From G963422445 sp963422445 (lineage in GTDB: Bacteria; Pseudomonadota; Alphaproteobacteria; Thalassobaculales; Thalassobaculaceae), in assembly GCA_963422445.2 (NCBI GenBank), contig OY729512.2:4712001-4776000 (forward strand): a stretch of DNA of 64,000 bases, read 5' to 3'. The notes under the pieces were generated by a model. The model was not told the origin of the DNA and did not search any database. It saw only the letters and a program-made list of their open reading frames with translations. Each line of letters opens with the position of its first letter. The stretch's first letter is position 1. The position numbers and the translations under genes are program-made. Below are positions 38,173 to 46,899 of the stretch, one piece after another.

Positions 38173-38189
38173 CAGAGCCGATACGGCCG

Positions 38190-38651
38190 TCAGTCTGTAT
38201 CGGATCCGGTCAGGTCTTCGACAAAGTCTTCAAAATCCTTTGCCTCGCGGAAATTCTTGTAGACCGAGGCGAACCGGACATAGGCGACCTGGTCGAAATT
38301 GGAGAGCGAATCCATTACCATCTCGCCAATCACATGCGACGGAATTTCCGTCGCACCCATGCTTTCGAGCCGCCGGTGAATACCAGTGACCATCCGCTCG
38401 AGCCGATCCGAGTCAACTGGCCGCTTGCGCAGCGCCATCTGCAATGATCGCTCCAGTTTGTAGCGATCGAAGGAAGCCCGCTTGCCGTTCTTCTTGAGAA
38501 CCATCAATTCGCGCAACTGGATTCGCTCGAATGTCGTGAACCGGCCGCCACAACCAAGGCAGGATCGTCTCCGTCTGATCGCCGCACTGTCCTCGGTCGG
38601 ACGCGAGTCCTTCACCTGAGTATCAGTGTTTCCGCAAAATGGACACCGCAT
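38190..38651 (-). CDS. nrdR: Transcriptional repressor NrdR
   Basis: An ATP/dATP-sensing repressor of ribonucleotide reductase genes. The 153-residue protein opens with a zinc ribbon (CPFC at 3-6 and CLGC at 32-35), followed by the ATP-cone domain from about 49 ('VLKKNGKRASFDRYKLERSL', 'VAYVRFASVYKNF'). It heads the rib cluster on the same strand; the glyA stop is 45 bp upstream. Confidence 0.96.
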   Translation of the reverse strand: MRCPFCGNTDTQVKDSRPTEDSAAIRRRRSCLGCGGRFTTFERIQLRELMVLKKNGKRASFDRYKLERSLQMALRKRPVDSDRLERMVTGIHRRLESMGATEIPSHVIGEMVMDSLSNFDQVAYVRFASVYKNFREAKDFEDFVEDLTGSDTD

Positions 38652-38696
38652 ACTTGCTCCCTTCGTGTTTTCCGCGCCGACAATGGCGCCCCATCC

Positions 38697-40013
38697 TCAA
38701 TGTTCGCTCCGGTAAACCGGAAATCTTTCACAAAGCATTGCCACCGCATCTCGTACCGCCGTCACGGCATCTGTAGCCGATGCCGATGACCCATTCATAC
38801 CATCAAGGATATCACCGATGAGATCGGCGACCTCGGCGAATTCCGATGCTCCGAAGCCACGCGTGGTGGCCGCCGGCGTGCCAAGGCGTATCCCTGAGGT
38901 CACGGTCGGTGGTTGCGGGTCGAAGGGTACGCCATTCTTGTTACACGTAATTCCAGACCGCTCCAGAGCCGCTTCGGCATCCCTGCCGGTCAGGTTTTTC
39001 AATTGTAGATCGGCGAGCAGCAGATGCGTATCAGTCCCACCCGAGACGATATCAATGCCGCGTTCGACCAGACGTTGCGCCAACACCCTGGCATTCTCGA
39101 CGACCTGCCGCGCGTACACGGTGAATGATGGGTCCAGTGCCTCACCGAGAGCCACGGCTTTGGCGGCAATGACATGCATCAGGGGACCGCCCTGAAGGCC
39201 GGGGAAAAGGGCGGAATTGACCTTTCTTGCAATCGCCTCGTCATTGGTCAGGACCATACCGCCCCGCGGGCCGCGTAACGTCTTATGAGTCGTCGTGCTC
39301 ACGATATGGGCGTGCGGCAATGGGCTCGGATGCACCCCAGCGGCGACAAGACCAGCGATATGGGCCATATCGACCATGAGGAATGCGCCGACCGAATCGG
39401 CGATCTCGCGAAACCGCGGAAAATCCAGCGTTCGCGGGTAGGCAGAACCACCGGCGATGATGAGTTTGGGACGCTGCTGCGCTGCTGTCTGCTGCAATTC
39501 GTCATAATCGATCTGTGCGGTATCCCGGCGTACCCCGTATTGTACGGCATTGAACCATTTACCGGACTGGTTCGGCGGCGCGCCATGGGTCAGATGACCA
39601 CCGGCTGCGAGGGACAGGCCAAGGATCGTATCGCCCGGCTCGATCAACGCCATGAACGCGGTCTGGTTGGCCTGCGCGCCGGAATGCGGTTGCACATTCG
39701 CAAATTGACAACCAAACAGCTGTTTTGCACGTTCAATCGTGAGCGCCTCGGCAACATCGACAAATTCGCAACCGCCATAGTAGCGGCGTCCGGGATAGCC
39801 TTCGGCGTACTTGTTGGTCAGAATCGATCCCTGAGCCTCGAGAACGGCGAGAGAGACGATATTTTCCGAAGCGATCAGTTCGATCTGATCCTGCTGTCGG
39901 ACCAGTTCGCCGCGAACCGCCCGAAACAACTCCGGATCACTGTCAGCGAGTCCGGACGTGAAGAACCGATCATCGATACTGAACACGGTTTGCGTCGTTG
40001 CAATAGTTGTCAT
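38697..40013 (-). CDS. glyA: Serine hydroxymethyltransferase
   Basis: It interconverts serine and glycine and supplies one-carbon units, using PLP. The 438-residue protein has the PLP lysine in 'VSTTTHKTLRGPRGGMVL' and the upstream 'FLMVDMAHIAGLVAAGVHPSPL'. 'KYAEGYPGRRYYGGCEFVD' near 70 is the folate/tetramer region. It follows rpiB and precedes nrdR, a conserved alphaproteobacterial order. Confidence 0.97.
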   Translation of the reverse strand: MTTIATTQTVFSIDDRFFTSGLADSDPELFRAVRGELVRQQDQIELIASENIVSLAVLEAQGSILTNKYAEGYPGRRYYGGCEFVDVAEALTIERAKQLFGCQFANVQPHSGAQANQTAFMALIEPGDTILGLSLAAGGHLTHGAPPNQSGKWFNAVQYGVRRDTAQIDYDELQQTAAQQRPKLIIAGGSAYPRTLDFPRFREIADSVGAFLMVDMAHIAGLVAAGVHPSPLPHAHIVSTTTHKTLRGPRGGMVLTNDEAIARKVNSALFPGLQGGPLMHVIAAKAVALGEALDPSFTVYARQVVENARVLAQRLVERGIDIVSGGTDTHLLLADLQLKNLTGRDAEAALERSGITCNKNGVPFDPQPPTVTSGIRLGTPAATTRGFGASEFAEVADLIGDILDGMNGSSASATDAVTAVRDAVAMLCERFPVYRSEH

Positions 40014-40039
40014 GATACTGTCGGTCCGGGTCGCGACAT

Positions 40040-40510
40040 TCAGGCGGCGGGAGGCTGGTCGACCAGAGCTGGCGGGTCACCAAGTTTGGCAACGCGCCGC
40101 CAGTGCCTTCCCGCCTCAAACCGGGTCTCAAGGAAGATATCGAGGCAATTCATGGCGATTTCCAGAGTGACGACACGGGCGCCAAGCGCAAGAACATTGG
40201 CGTCGTTATGCTCTCGGCAAAGACGCGCGGTCATCGCGTCGTGACACAATCCGGCGCGAATCCACGGAAACCGGTTGAGTGCGATACTGATCCCGATACC
40301 GGTGCCGCATATGGCGACGCCACGGCTGGCCATGCGATCGTGCAGGGCCTGGGCAATCAGATACGCATAGTCGGGATAATCGACAGGCTCGAGTCCATCC
40401 GTCCCGAGGTCGACAATCGGATGGCCGCGTTCCGTCAACCGGTCGTAGAGTCTGGATTTCATGGGAAATCCAGCATGATCTGAACAGATGGCAACCGCGC
40501 CGTTCGACAT
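40040..40510 (-). CDS. rpiB: Ribose-5-phosphate isomerase B
   Basis: It interconverts ribose 5-phosphate and ribulose 5-phosphate. From ATG 40510 the 156-residue protein reads 'AICSDHAGFPMKSRL', 'DYPDYAYLIAQAL' and 'GVAICGTGIGISIALNRFP' with the catalytic Cys, then 'CHDAMTARLCREHNDANVLALGARV'. An upstream in-frame codon (40531) adds seven residues and is less likely. It is the first gene of the rpiB-glyA-nrdR-rib run. The IS66-like element ends 110 bp upstream, so the native promoter region is short. Confidence 0.95.
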   Translation of the reverse strand: MSNGAVAICSDHAGFPMKSRLYDRLTERGHPIVDLGTDGLEPVDYPDYAYLIAQALHDRMASRGVAICGTGIGISIALNRFPWIRAGLCHDAMTARLCREHNDANVLALGARVVTLEIAMNCLDIFLETRFEAGRHWRRVAKLGDPPALVDQPPAA

Positions 40511-40721
40511 GGGTCCACTCGCAAGACTCAACGAGACGGGCCACTATAATACGGCAATTCCAGTTAACAGACTACTATTTCGATATGAGGAACCTGTATT
40601 CCCAATTTTTGCCGTCACCGTAAGCCTTCGGTTGTCTGGTGATGGTTGCATGCTGAGGTGGTTTTGAAGGCCATGTACGAAGCTCTGGTAACTGCTCCAG
40701 CCATCGGTTATTGTCGCGCGC

Positions 40722-42973
40722 ATGGCGATTCGGGAAGAGGATTTTGGGGCGGCGCCGGCGTGCGCGGAGACGGAGCGGGCGCGGGCGGACGCGGCCGAAG
40801 CGCGCGTGCAAGATCTGCTCAACGATGTTCGTCGGCTCCGTACTTCTCTGCGCAGGCAGAAGTTGGCAAGGGCGCGGGCGGGCCGGTGCCGAGGAATACC
40901 CGTGGAGCGCCCGAGGCCCCGGCATCGAGAGCCCCGAAGGCCACGACCGGGCATCGACCCCGGGAGATTCGTGGGCTGCACAGGGCGCTGGAGCGCTCGC
41001 AGGCGCAGAAAGACGCGAACAAGGCGCTGCGTGCGGAGCTGCGCGGCTCGCGCAAGGAAGCGGTGTGGCTGAACAAGGGGATCGCCCGGCTGAAGGACGA
41101 GATCGCGAGGCTGGACGAGCAGGCGTCGGCGAGCTTGAAGGACACCAACGGGTCGCTGCGTGCGGAGAATGCCGCACTGCAGAAGGCGGCGAGGGCCTCG
41201 GAGAGGCGTTGCAAGTCGCTGGATGCCGAGAACGCCGATCTCCGCTGGGCGATGCGGGCGTCCGACGATCGCCAGGGGCGGCTCGAGGCCTGGCATCGCG
41301 ACGAGGTCGACGGGCTGAACCGGGAGATCGACCGGCAACGCTCCTTCCGTGCGAAGGTGCGGCGGGAGCGGGATGCCATGCTCGCGCCGCTGCGCGAGCG
41401 GATCGACCCGCTTCGAGCGGCCAGCGCGCGGGCGAAGGACGTCATCGCCTCGCTGCGCGGGAAGAACGCCCGGCTGCGCATCGAAGTGCGGGAGTTGGAG
41501 TCCGGGAAGACGGCGCTGGCCTCGCGTGTCGAGACGCTGGAAGAGCAGCTTGCCAAGCTGCGTTCGACCCGGAGTGTCCTGTCGAAGGCGCTGTTCGGCA
41601 GCAGGAGCGAGAAGCAGAAGAAGCGGGGCACGGGCCGCAAGCGCGGCCAACAGCGCGGCGCGCCGGGCCACGGCCGTACCCAGCGGCCCAATCTCCGGGA
41701 GAAGAGGGAGCGGCGCAACCCGCCGAAGGATGCGCGCGTGTGCTCCTGTTGCGGCAAGCCCTATGTGGCCAACGGCGAGCATTCCACGAGCGTCTTCGAG
41801 ATCGAGGTCAAGGCCCACAAGCGCACGATCGTCCGGCCGCGCTGGCGCCGGGGTTGCGACTGCCCGTCCTCGCCCCTGGAGGTGACGGCGCCGCCGCTCG
41901 CGCGGCTGTTCCCCGGGACGCTCTACGGAGCCAGCTTCTGGGCACGCTTCCTGTTCGAGCACTGTGCGTGCTTCCGCCCGCTGGGCCGGGTCGCGGCGTG
42001 GTATGCCGACCAGGGCCTGACGATCTCGCCGGGCACGCTGGCGGACAGCCAGAAGCGCTTCGTGCCGCTGTTCGAGCCGGTCGCCGCAGCGACCCTCGCG
42101 CACCAGAACCGTATGGCAGTGCGTCATGCGGACGAGACCGGCTGGCGGGTGCAGGAGTTCCGCGAGACCGGCGGATCGAGCCGCGCCTGGCTGTGGACTT
42201 CGGTCAGCCGGGACACGGTCTACTACCTCATCGATCGCTCGCGCAGCGCCGAGGTCGCCAAGATCCTGTTCGGCGACACCGCCTGCATCGTGTACGTGGT
42301 CTGCGACCGCTACAGCGCCTACAGGAAGCTGGCGCGCGAACTCGGCGGCAAGGTGATCCTGTGCTGGTGCTGGAGCCACCAGCGGCGCGACTTCATCGAG
42401 TGCGCGGCCGGCCATGTGCGTCTCAGCCGCTGGTGCGAGAGATGGATCTCGCGGATCGCGGAGATCTACAGGTTGAACGAAGCGCGTCTCGAGCATTACG
42501 ACCCTGCCCTCAAGACGCAGACGCCAGCGTTCGACGCGGCGCAGGACGAGCTGAAGACGGCGCTCGACCGCCTGTTCGCGGACGCCGGGGCGGAGTTGGC
42601 CGACCTGCCGAAAAAGGCGCGCAAGGCCAAGGCGCTACGTTCGCTGCTCAGGCATCGCGAGGGGGTGTGTGTCTTCCTCGACAATCCCCAGGTGAGCATG
42701 GACAACAACCTCGCCGAGCGGGTGCTCCGCGGGCCGGTCATCGGGCGACGACTGAGCTTCGGCTCCAACAGCGAGAAGGGTGCCGAGTTCACCGCGATCA
42801 TGGACTCGGTCGTCGGCACGCTCTCGATGAACGGCATCGACGTGCTGCGCTGGCTGGAGGCGTGGCTGAAGGCCTGTGCGAAGAATGGCGGCAAACCGCC
42901 GGACGACCTGTCACCCTGGCTGCCGTGGTCGATGAGCGAGAAGCGCAGGCGCAAGTTCACGGCGACGGGATGA
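40722..42973 (+). CDS. IS66-like transposase with long coiled-coil N-terminus
   Basis: A large transposase. From about 40970 to 41600 it reads as a heptad-rich coiled coil ('LHRALERSQAQKDANKAL', 'ARLKDEIARLDEQ', 'LRAENAALQKAARASE'). A zinc-finger region follows ('VCSCCGKPYVANGEH', 'RRGCDCPSSPLEVTAPP'), then the DDE domain with 'AVRHADETGWRVQ', 'VVCDRYSAYRKLA', 'CWCWSHQRRDFIE' and 'DNNLAERVLRGPVIGR' near the end. The likely start ATG 40722 (MAIREEDFGAAPACAE) is in a different frame from the main body, which is open from 40646; one frameshift around 40860-40900 would join them. It ends with TGA overlapping the next ATG. Confidence 0.8.
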
Positions 42974-43851
42974 CCGGCGCGGTCGAGTGCCGCTATTACG
43001 GCCGCGACTTCACCGTTGAAGAGATGGCACTGCTGCGCGCCCTGATCGCGGCCGATCCGCAGCCGTCCCGCGCCGCCCTGGCCAGAGAGTTCTGCCGGCG
43101 CATCGGCTGGTACAAGCCCGACGGCGGGCTGAAGGACATGATGGCCAAGGTGACCATGCTCGCCATGCACCGCGACGGCGTGATCGTCCTGCCGCCGCCG
43201 AAGGGGCGGACGGGCCGGCTGAAGCCCATCGTCTTCGGACCGGACACCGCGCCGCCGCTCTTTCCGGCGCCGACGACCCTCGACGAGGTCCGCCCGCTCG
43301 ACTTCCGCACCGTCCTGCGCGACACCCGCGAAGGCAAGCTCTGGAACGAATTCGTCGCCCGCTACCACGACCTCGGCTACAAGACCCTGGTCGGCGCCCA
43401 GATGCGCTACGCCGTCCACGACCGGAACGGCTGGCCCGTCGCCATGCTCGGCTTCTCCACCGCCGCCTGGAGGCTCGCTCCGCGCGACCGCTTCATCGGA
43501 TGGACGCCGCAGATGCGCGAGAAGAACCTGCCCCTGGTGGTCGACAACCCGCGCTTCCTCATCCTGCCCTGGATCGAAATCCCCAACCTCGGCTCGCACA
43601 TCCTCGCTGTCGTGCGCCGCCGCCTGCCCCGGGACTGGACCGAGCGCTACAACACCACGCCCGTGCTGATCGAGACCTTCGTCGAAACCCCGCGCGACAC
43701 CGGCGCCGTCTACAAGGCCTCCGGCTGGACACGGGTCGGGACCACTCAGGGCCGGGGACGATACGACACACACATGAAACGGGCCAAGCCCAGGAAGGAC
43801 ATCTGGCTGCGCCCGCTGAGACGAGATTGGAAGCGAACGCTCAATCGCTGA
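42970..43851 (+). CDS. DUF4338 protein (Druantia DruA-like) as transposon passenger
   Basis: A 293-residue member of DUF4338, the family of DruA in the type I Druantia anti-phage system. Hallmarks are 'FCRRIGWYKPDGGLKDMMAKV', 'YHDLGYKTLVGAQMRYAV', 'AAWRLAPRDRFIGWTP', 'NPRFLILPWIEIPNLGSHILA', 'DWTERYNTTPVLIETFV' and 'VYKASGWTRVGTTQGRGRYD'. Translation is coupled to the transposase by an ATGA overlap, and the gene is bounded by the same inverted repeats, so it moves with the element. No druB-E genes are nearby. Its role here, transposition accessory or defence, is unknown. Confidence 0.85.
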   Translation: MTGAVECRYYGRDFTVEEMALLRALIAADPQPSRAALAREFCRRIGWYKPDGGLKDMMAKVTMLAMHRDGVIVLPPPKGRTGRLKPIVFGPDTAPPLFPAPTTLDEVRPLDFRTVLRDTREGKLWNEFVARYHDLGYKTLVGAQMRYAVHDRNGWPVAMLGFSTAAWRLAPRDRFIGWTPQMREKNLPLVVDNPRFLILPWIEIPNLGSHILAVVRRRLPRDWTERYNTTPVLIETFVETPRDTGAVYKASGWTRVGTTQGRGRYDTHMKRAKPRKDIWLRPLRRDWKRTLNR

Positions 43852-43953
43852 AGCCATCACACCATCACCAGACAACCGAAGGCTTACAGTACCGTACGCC
43901 CAATTTGAACAGCGTCTGCTCTGGCGGAAGAATGTTCGAGGTCGGAGGCTGTA

Positions 43954-44035
43954 ATGAATGACCGGGCGACGGTTTATGCGATCCGCGGAACGACCGTCGG
44001 ACTGGCCGCACTCATATTGGTCGTTTTTAGCTAGT
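43954..44035 (+). pseudogene. Start of a membrane protein gene cut by IS630-B1
   Basis: ATG 43954 has a good Shine-Dalgarno (GGAG at 43944-43947). It reads MNDRATVYAIRGTTVGLAA then a hydrophobic run LILVVFS before TAG in the IS630 border (44031-44035). It is probably the first 26 codons of an inner-membrane protein; the rest is not recognised on the far side. Confidence 0.45.
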
Positions 44036-44943
44036 GGATTGATCGTTACAGATATATCCATTATTATGTTCTTCTGATTTGTCGATCACGGAGGTCTGCA
44101 GGATGCGCCCTGGTGTTTCATTCACGCTCCCTTCAGGCGACCGGCGTCGCCTTGAAACGGTTGTCCCGGACCCGAAGAGCCCGCAGAAGCATGTCTGGCG
44201 GGCGCGCATCGTTCTTCTGAGCGACGATGGGCTCGGCAGGATGGCCATCATGAGAGAGACCGGCAAGGCGAAGAACAGTGTCTGGCGCTGGCAGGACCGC
44301 TTCTATGGAAGAGGGTGTGGACGGACTTCTGCGGGACAAGACGCGTCCGCCGGGCAAGACGCCTCCGGCTCCTGAGCCGGTGGCGAAGATCGTCGGGTTG
44401 ACCCACACCTCGCCGCCTCACGCGGCGACCCATTGGACGCTGCGGGCGATGGCGAAGGCTGTGGGGGTGCCGCTTCGACGGTCTGGGCGGTCTGGCAGGC
44501 GCATGGCCTGATGCCGCACCGCTGGCGGCCGTTCACGCTTTCGAACGATCCCGCCTGCCTCGAGACGCTGACCGACATCGTCGGCCTCTCCGTTGCGCCG
44601 CCGGCTCACGCGGTCGTGCTGTCGGTCGATGACAGGTCGCACAGTCAGGCCCGCGACCGCACACAGCCCGGCCTGCCGCTGAAGAAAGGCCGCGGCGCCA
44701 CCATGACACATGATTCCAGGCGCAACGACACGACTGGCGTGTTGGCCGATGACCGTGCCGTCGAGCACGGTCATCGGCCAACACGCCAGTCGGCATCGCC
44801 ACCAGGAGTTCCTGAGATGCCTCAACCGCATCGCGCGCACGATACCCGCCGGCGTCCCGGTCCATGCCATCCTCGACAACGACGCCACTCACAAGCACAA
44901 GGAAGTCCAAGTCTGGCTCGCACGCCATCCGCGCTGGACCTTC
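44034..44943 (+). mobile_element. IS630-family element B, copy 1 (3' end lost)
   Basis: The left end GTGGATTGATCGTTACAG follows TA at 44032-44033. OrfA begins at 44103 (MRPGVSFTLPSGDRR) and OrfB at 44305 (MEEGVDGLLRDK). Compared with the full copies, OrfB is frameshifted near 44470, has an internal rearrangement (palindrome 44731-44792), and is cut at about 44943, where a short repeat of another IS type begins. It is dead. Confidence 0.85.
44731..44792. repeat. 28-bp perfect palindrome inside IS630-B1
   Basis: 44731-44758 is the exact complement of 44765-44792, with CGTCGA between. The sister copies at 46900, 55781 and 62981 have ordinary coding sequence (TTCGCCGCCCT...) in the left arm, while the right arm is native. 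The left arm is thus a local inverted copy. Confidence 0.9.
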
Positions 44944-44993
44944 GAGCTTATTGCAAAATTGCCGGCCCGACCGGTTTTTTTGCAAGAAGCTTG
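44944..44993. repeat. Stand-alone end of the DUF772-type IS
   Basis: GAGCTTATTGCAAAATTGCCGGCC through TTTTTTTGCAAGAAGCTT matches the right ends of the elements at 18839-20339 and 60000-61446 (complement), and carries its own inverted ends. It is about 50 bp long and has no coding room. It joins the cut IS630-B1 to the lipoprotein gene. Confidence 0.65.
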
Positions 44994-45039
44994 ACTGATT
45001 TTCAGCCAAATGTTACAGTCTTTTTGGAGAAATTTTTTG

Positions 45040-45927
45040 ATGGAAACGAGGCAAGGGTCGATGTGCTTCCCACGCAACTTTGTTCTTCTGCTATTGGCGG
45101 CATGGCTGCTTGCGGCCTGCCAGTCGACCGTGAGCGAGAGGCGCGTCCCGGTTACACTCGCCGGAGAGACCGTGAAGCTCGTCGTGCGCGTCTCTCTGCC
45201 CACCGGCAAGGAAACGGGCGATGGTCCCTTCCCGACGCTCGTTCTGCACCACGGATCGACGGGCGGGCGCTATTCACGTCGAGCACTGGAGGCTTTCTGG
45301 CAACCGGACGCGCTGTTGCGGCATTTCAATGATCGCGGCTGGGCCGTGGTGATACCCGCGCGGCGCGGTCGTGGCGGCTCCGAGGGCATCTATCGTGAGC
45401 GCTTCAACTGTATCGCCACAGACGAACTGGAGATGGCGACCGGCGCTCTTGAAGATGTCGATGCGATCACGGCGGAGATCCGAAAGTTCCCCTTCGTCGA
45501 CGAGGAACGCATGCTGGTTGGCGGCCAGTCCCGCGGCGGCATTCTCAGCATCGCGCATACCGGCATGCGCCCAGGCTGGTACGCCGGCACCGTCAATTTC
45601 GTCGGCGGCTGGCTTGGCGCGGGTTGTCTGCGCATTCGGCCCGGTAAGGGAGACATGGTCAGCGAGGTCAATCAGAACCTGTTCAATCGTGGAGCATCTT
45701 TCGGCAAGGAAACGCTGTGGCTCTACGCCAGCGGCGATCGGTTCTACTCTCTGAGCCACTCCCGAAGCAATTTCGAGGCATTCAAAGCTGCGGGTGGCGC
45801 CGGCATATTCGTCGATGAATTCCCGAACGGCATTGGGCACGGCTTGTGGCGGCGGCCGAGCTCCTGGGGTCCGCATGTAGATGCTTACCTCAAACGACGC
45901 GGTCTGCCTCATTCGCCTTCTCGATAG
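45040..45927 (+). CDS. Alpha/beta-hydrolase lipoprotein
   Basis: A 295-residue secreted lipoprotein. The signal peptide 'NFVLLLLAAWLLAAC' ends with lipobox LAAC. The alpha/beta-hydrolase body has 'PTLVLHHGSTGG' (oxyanion region), nucleophile motif 'VGGQSRGGILS', 'ETLWLYASGDRFYSL' with the Asp, and 'GIGHGLWRR' with the His. It resembles dienelactone-hydrolase or S9-peptidase-like esterases; the substrate is unknown. The start ATG 45040 has GGAG about ten bases upstream; ATG 45061 (MCFPRN) is an alternative. It sits alone between IS remains, so it may be an acquired gene. Confidence 0.82.
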   Translation: METRQGSMCFPRNFVLLLLAAWLLAACQSTVSERRVPVTLAGETVKLVVRVSLPTGKETGDGPFPTLVLHHGSTGGRYSRRALEAFWQPDALLRHFNDRGWAVVIPARRGRGGSEGIYRERFNCIATDELEMATGALEDVDAITAEIRKFPFVDEERMLVGGQSRGGILSIAHTGMRPGWYAGTVNFVGGWLGAGCLRIRPGKGDMVSEVNQNLFNRGASFGKETLWLYASGDRFYSLSHSRSNFEAFKAAGGAGIFVDEFPNGIGHGLWRRPSSWGPHVDAYLKRRGLPHSPSR

Positions 45928-46689
45928 CACTGAAAGGTCGGGGGCGATGTTAGCAGGTGTTCAGCGCGCCCGGAGGGCGTCGTCGGCAGCCGCAACGCCC
46001 GCGAGAGCCAGCGCAGGCGCCGGCGATGAGGCCGGTTGCAACACACGGAGGTTATGTCGGGTTCATTCTCCCGGTTGCGAAAAGGCGGCCGTCTTTACGA
46101 AGATGGTCGGGGCGAATTCCAGATATTCGATTCGTGAGCGGGCGTCATTCATTTTACCGTGGACATGCCAGATCATCAAAGTCCCGTCGGGGTGATACCG
46201 GCCGCAACGGTAGCCGTCTATAGAAATGGATGTCGACCCCAGGTCGGACGGCGTTGTCGCCCCGCCCAACGCCGCGCCCATCTTCCCGACCCGGTCGCCC
46301 CATACCTTAACCGGTAAGGGTGTTGTCGTTCAGATCGAGCCAAGGCTTCGCCATCTGGATCTGCTTCGATGCGAGAGCTTGGAACGTTGTTCAAGCGCCC
46401 TGAGTGTTCCTGAATTTCAGCATATCCTATGCGGGTCCATGGTATCGAGCGCTTCGTATTCGCATCGCGGCGCCCCGGGGCAAAGAGGAAGCGATCCATG
46501 TCTTCCAGCCTGTGCCAGCTGCTTCTTCCAATGGACAACCTTGAGCCGGGTCAGGATTAGCGTACTGTCCCATGCTGCCGCTCACAATCAGAAGGCTGTC
46601 CGCGGAACGGCAAAAGACCATCCTGCGGTCAATGAATGAGCCGAACAGGACGCACGAATACACGATTTCACCCGAGTGACACATTACCC
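45928..46689 (-). pseudogene. Degraded coding sequence of unknown family
   Basis: Minus-strand pieces in different frames look coding but I recognise no domain: 'KVWGDRVGKMGAALGGATT', then 'ISIDGYRCGRYHPDGTLM' and 'IEYLEFAPTIFVKTAAF' (about 46320-46063), and 'GEIVYSCVLFGSFIDRR' (46684-46427). They may be two gene ends fused by deletion. The first 130 bp after the hydrolase stop show nothing. Confidence 0.35.
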
Positions 46690-46899
46690 GCTTGTCGTCA
46701 TAGAGGGCACCGTCATATTCGTCGGGGAACAGATCCCGTACATATTGATGCAGTCGCCGCGCGCGACGCCGAGGAGCCCGGTCATCCGGCCGTAGAAATC
46801 CTTGTAGTCAAGTTCCCGGGACCATCCCTTGAAACCACCGGTATCGAGCACCCAGCTGCCGGGCGGCAGGGCGAAGATCCGGCCATCGTATGCCATCTA

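Larger units (their letters stand above)
40620..43887 (+). mobile_element. IS66-like transposon with DUF4338 (DruA-like) gene
   Basis: Perfect 27-bp terminal inverted repeats (40620-40646, starting GTAAGCCTTCGGTTGTCTGG, and 43861-43887) bound 3268 bp. The element holds a transposase and a DUF4338 protein, overlapping by four bases, and no tnpA/tnpB. I see no exact 8-bp target duplication outside the ends, which IS66 elements normally leave. Confidence 0.9.

Noticed and set aside
37045..38700. FMN riboswitch ahead of the rib genes
   Set aside because: Genes are nearly contiguous with only 9-45 bp gaps, and no RFN-like conserved pieces are visible.
40544..42496. 650-codon minus-strand frame
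   Set aside because: It is antisense to the IS66-like transposase and rich in Arg/Pro/Leu, a by-product of high GC codon use.
40711..42969. Upstream extension of the DUF4338 frame to over 1000 codons
   Set aside because: Before 42970 this frame reads as Ala/Gly/Arg-rich shadow of the transposase; the ATGA overlap gives a natural start.
42970..43851. Complete Druantia defence system
   Set aside because: Only the DUF4338 gene is present; no DruB-DruE or helicase gene is near, and the gene is inside transposon ends.
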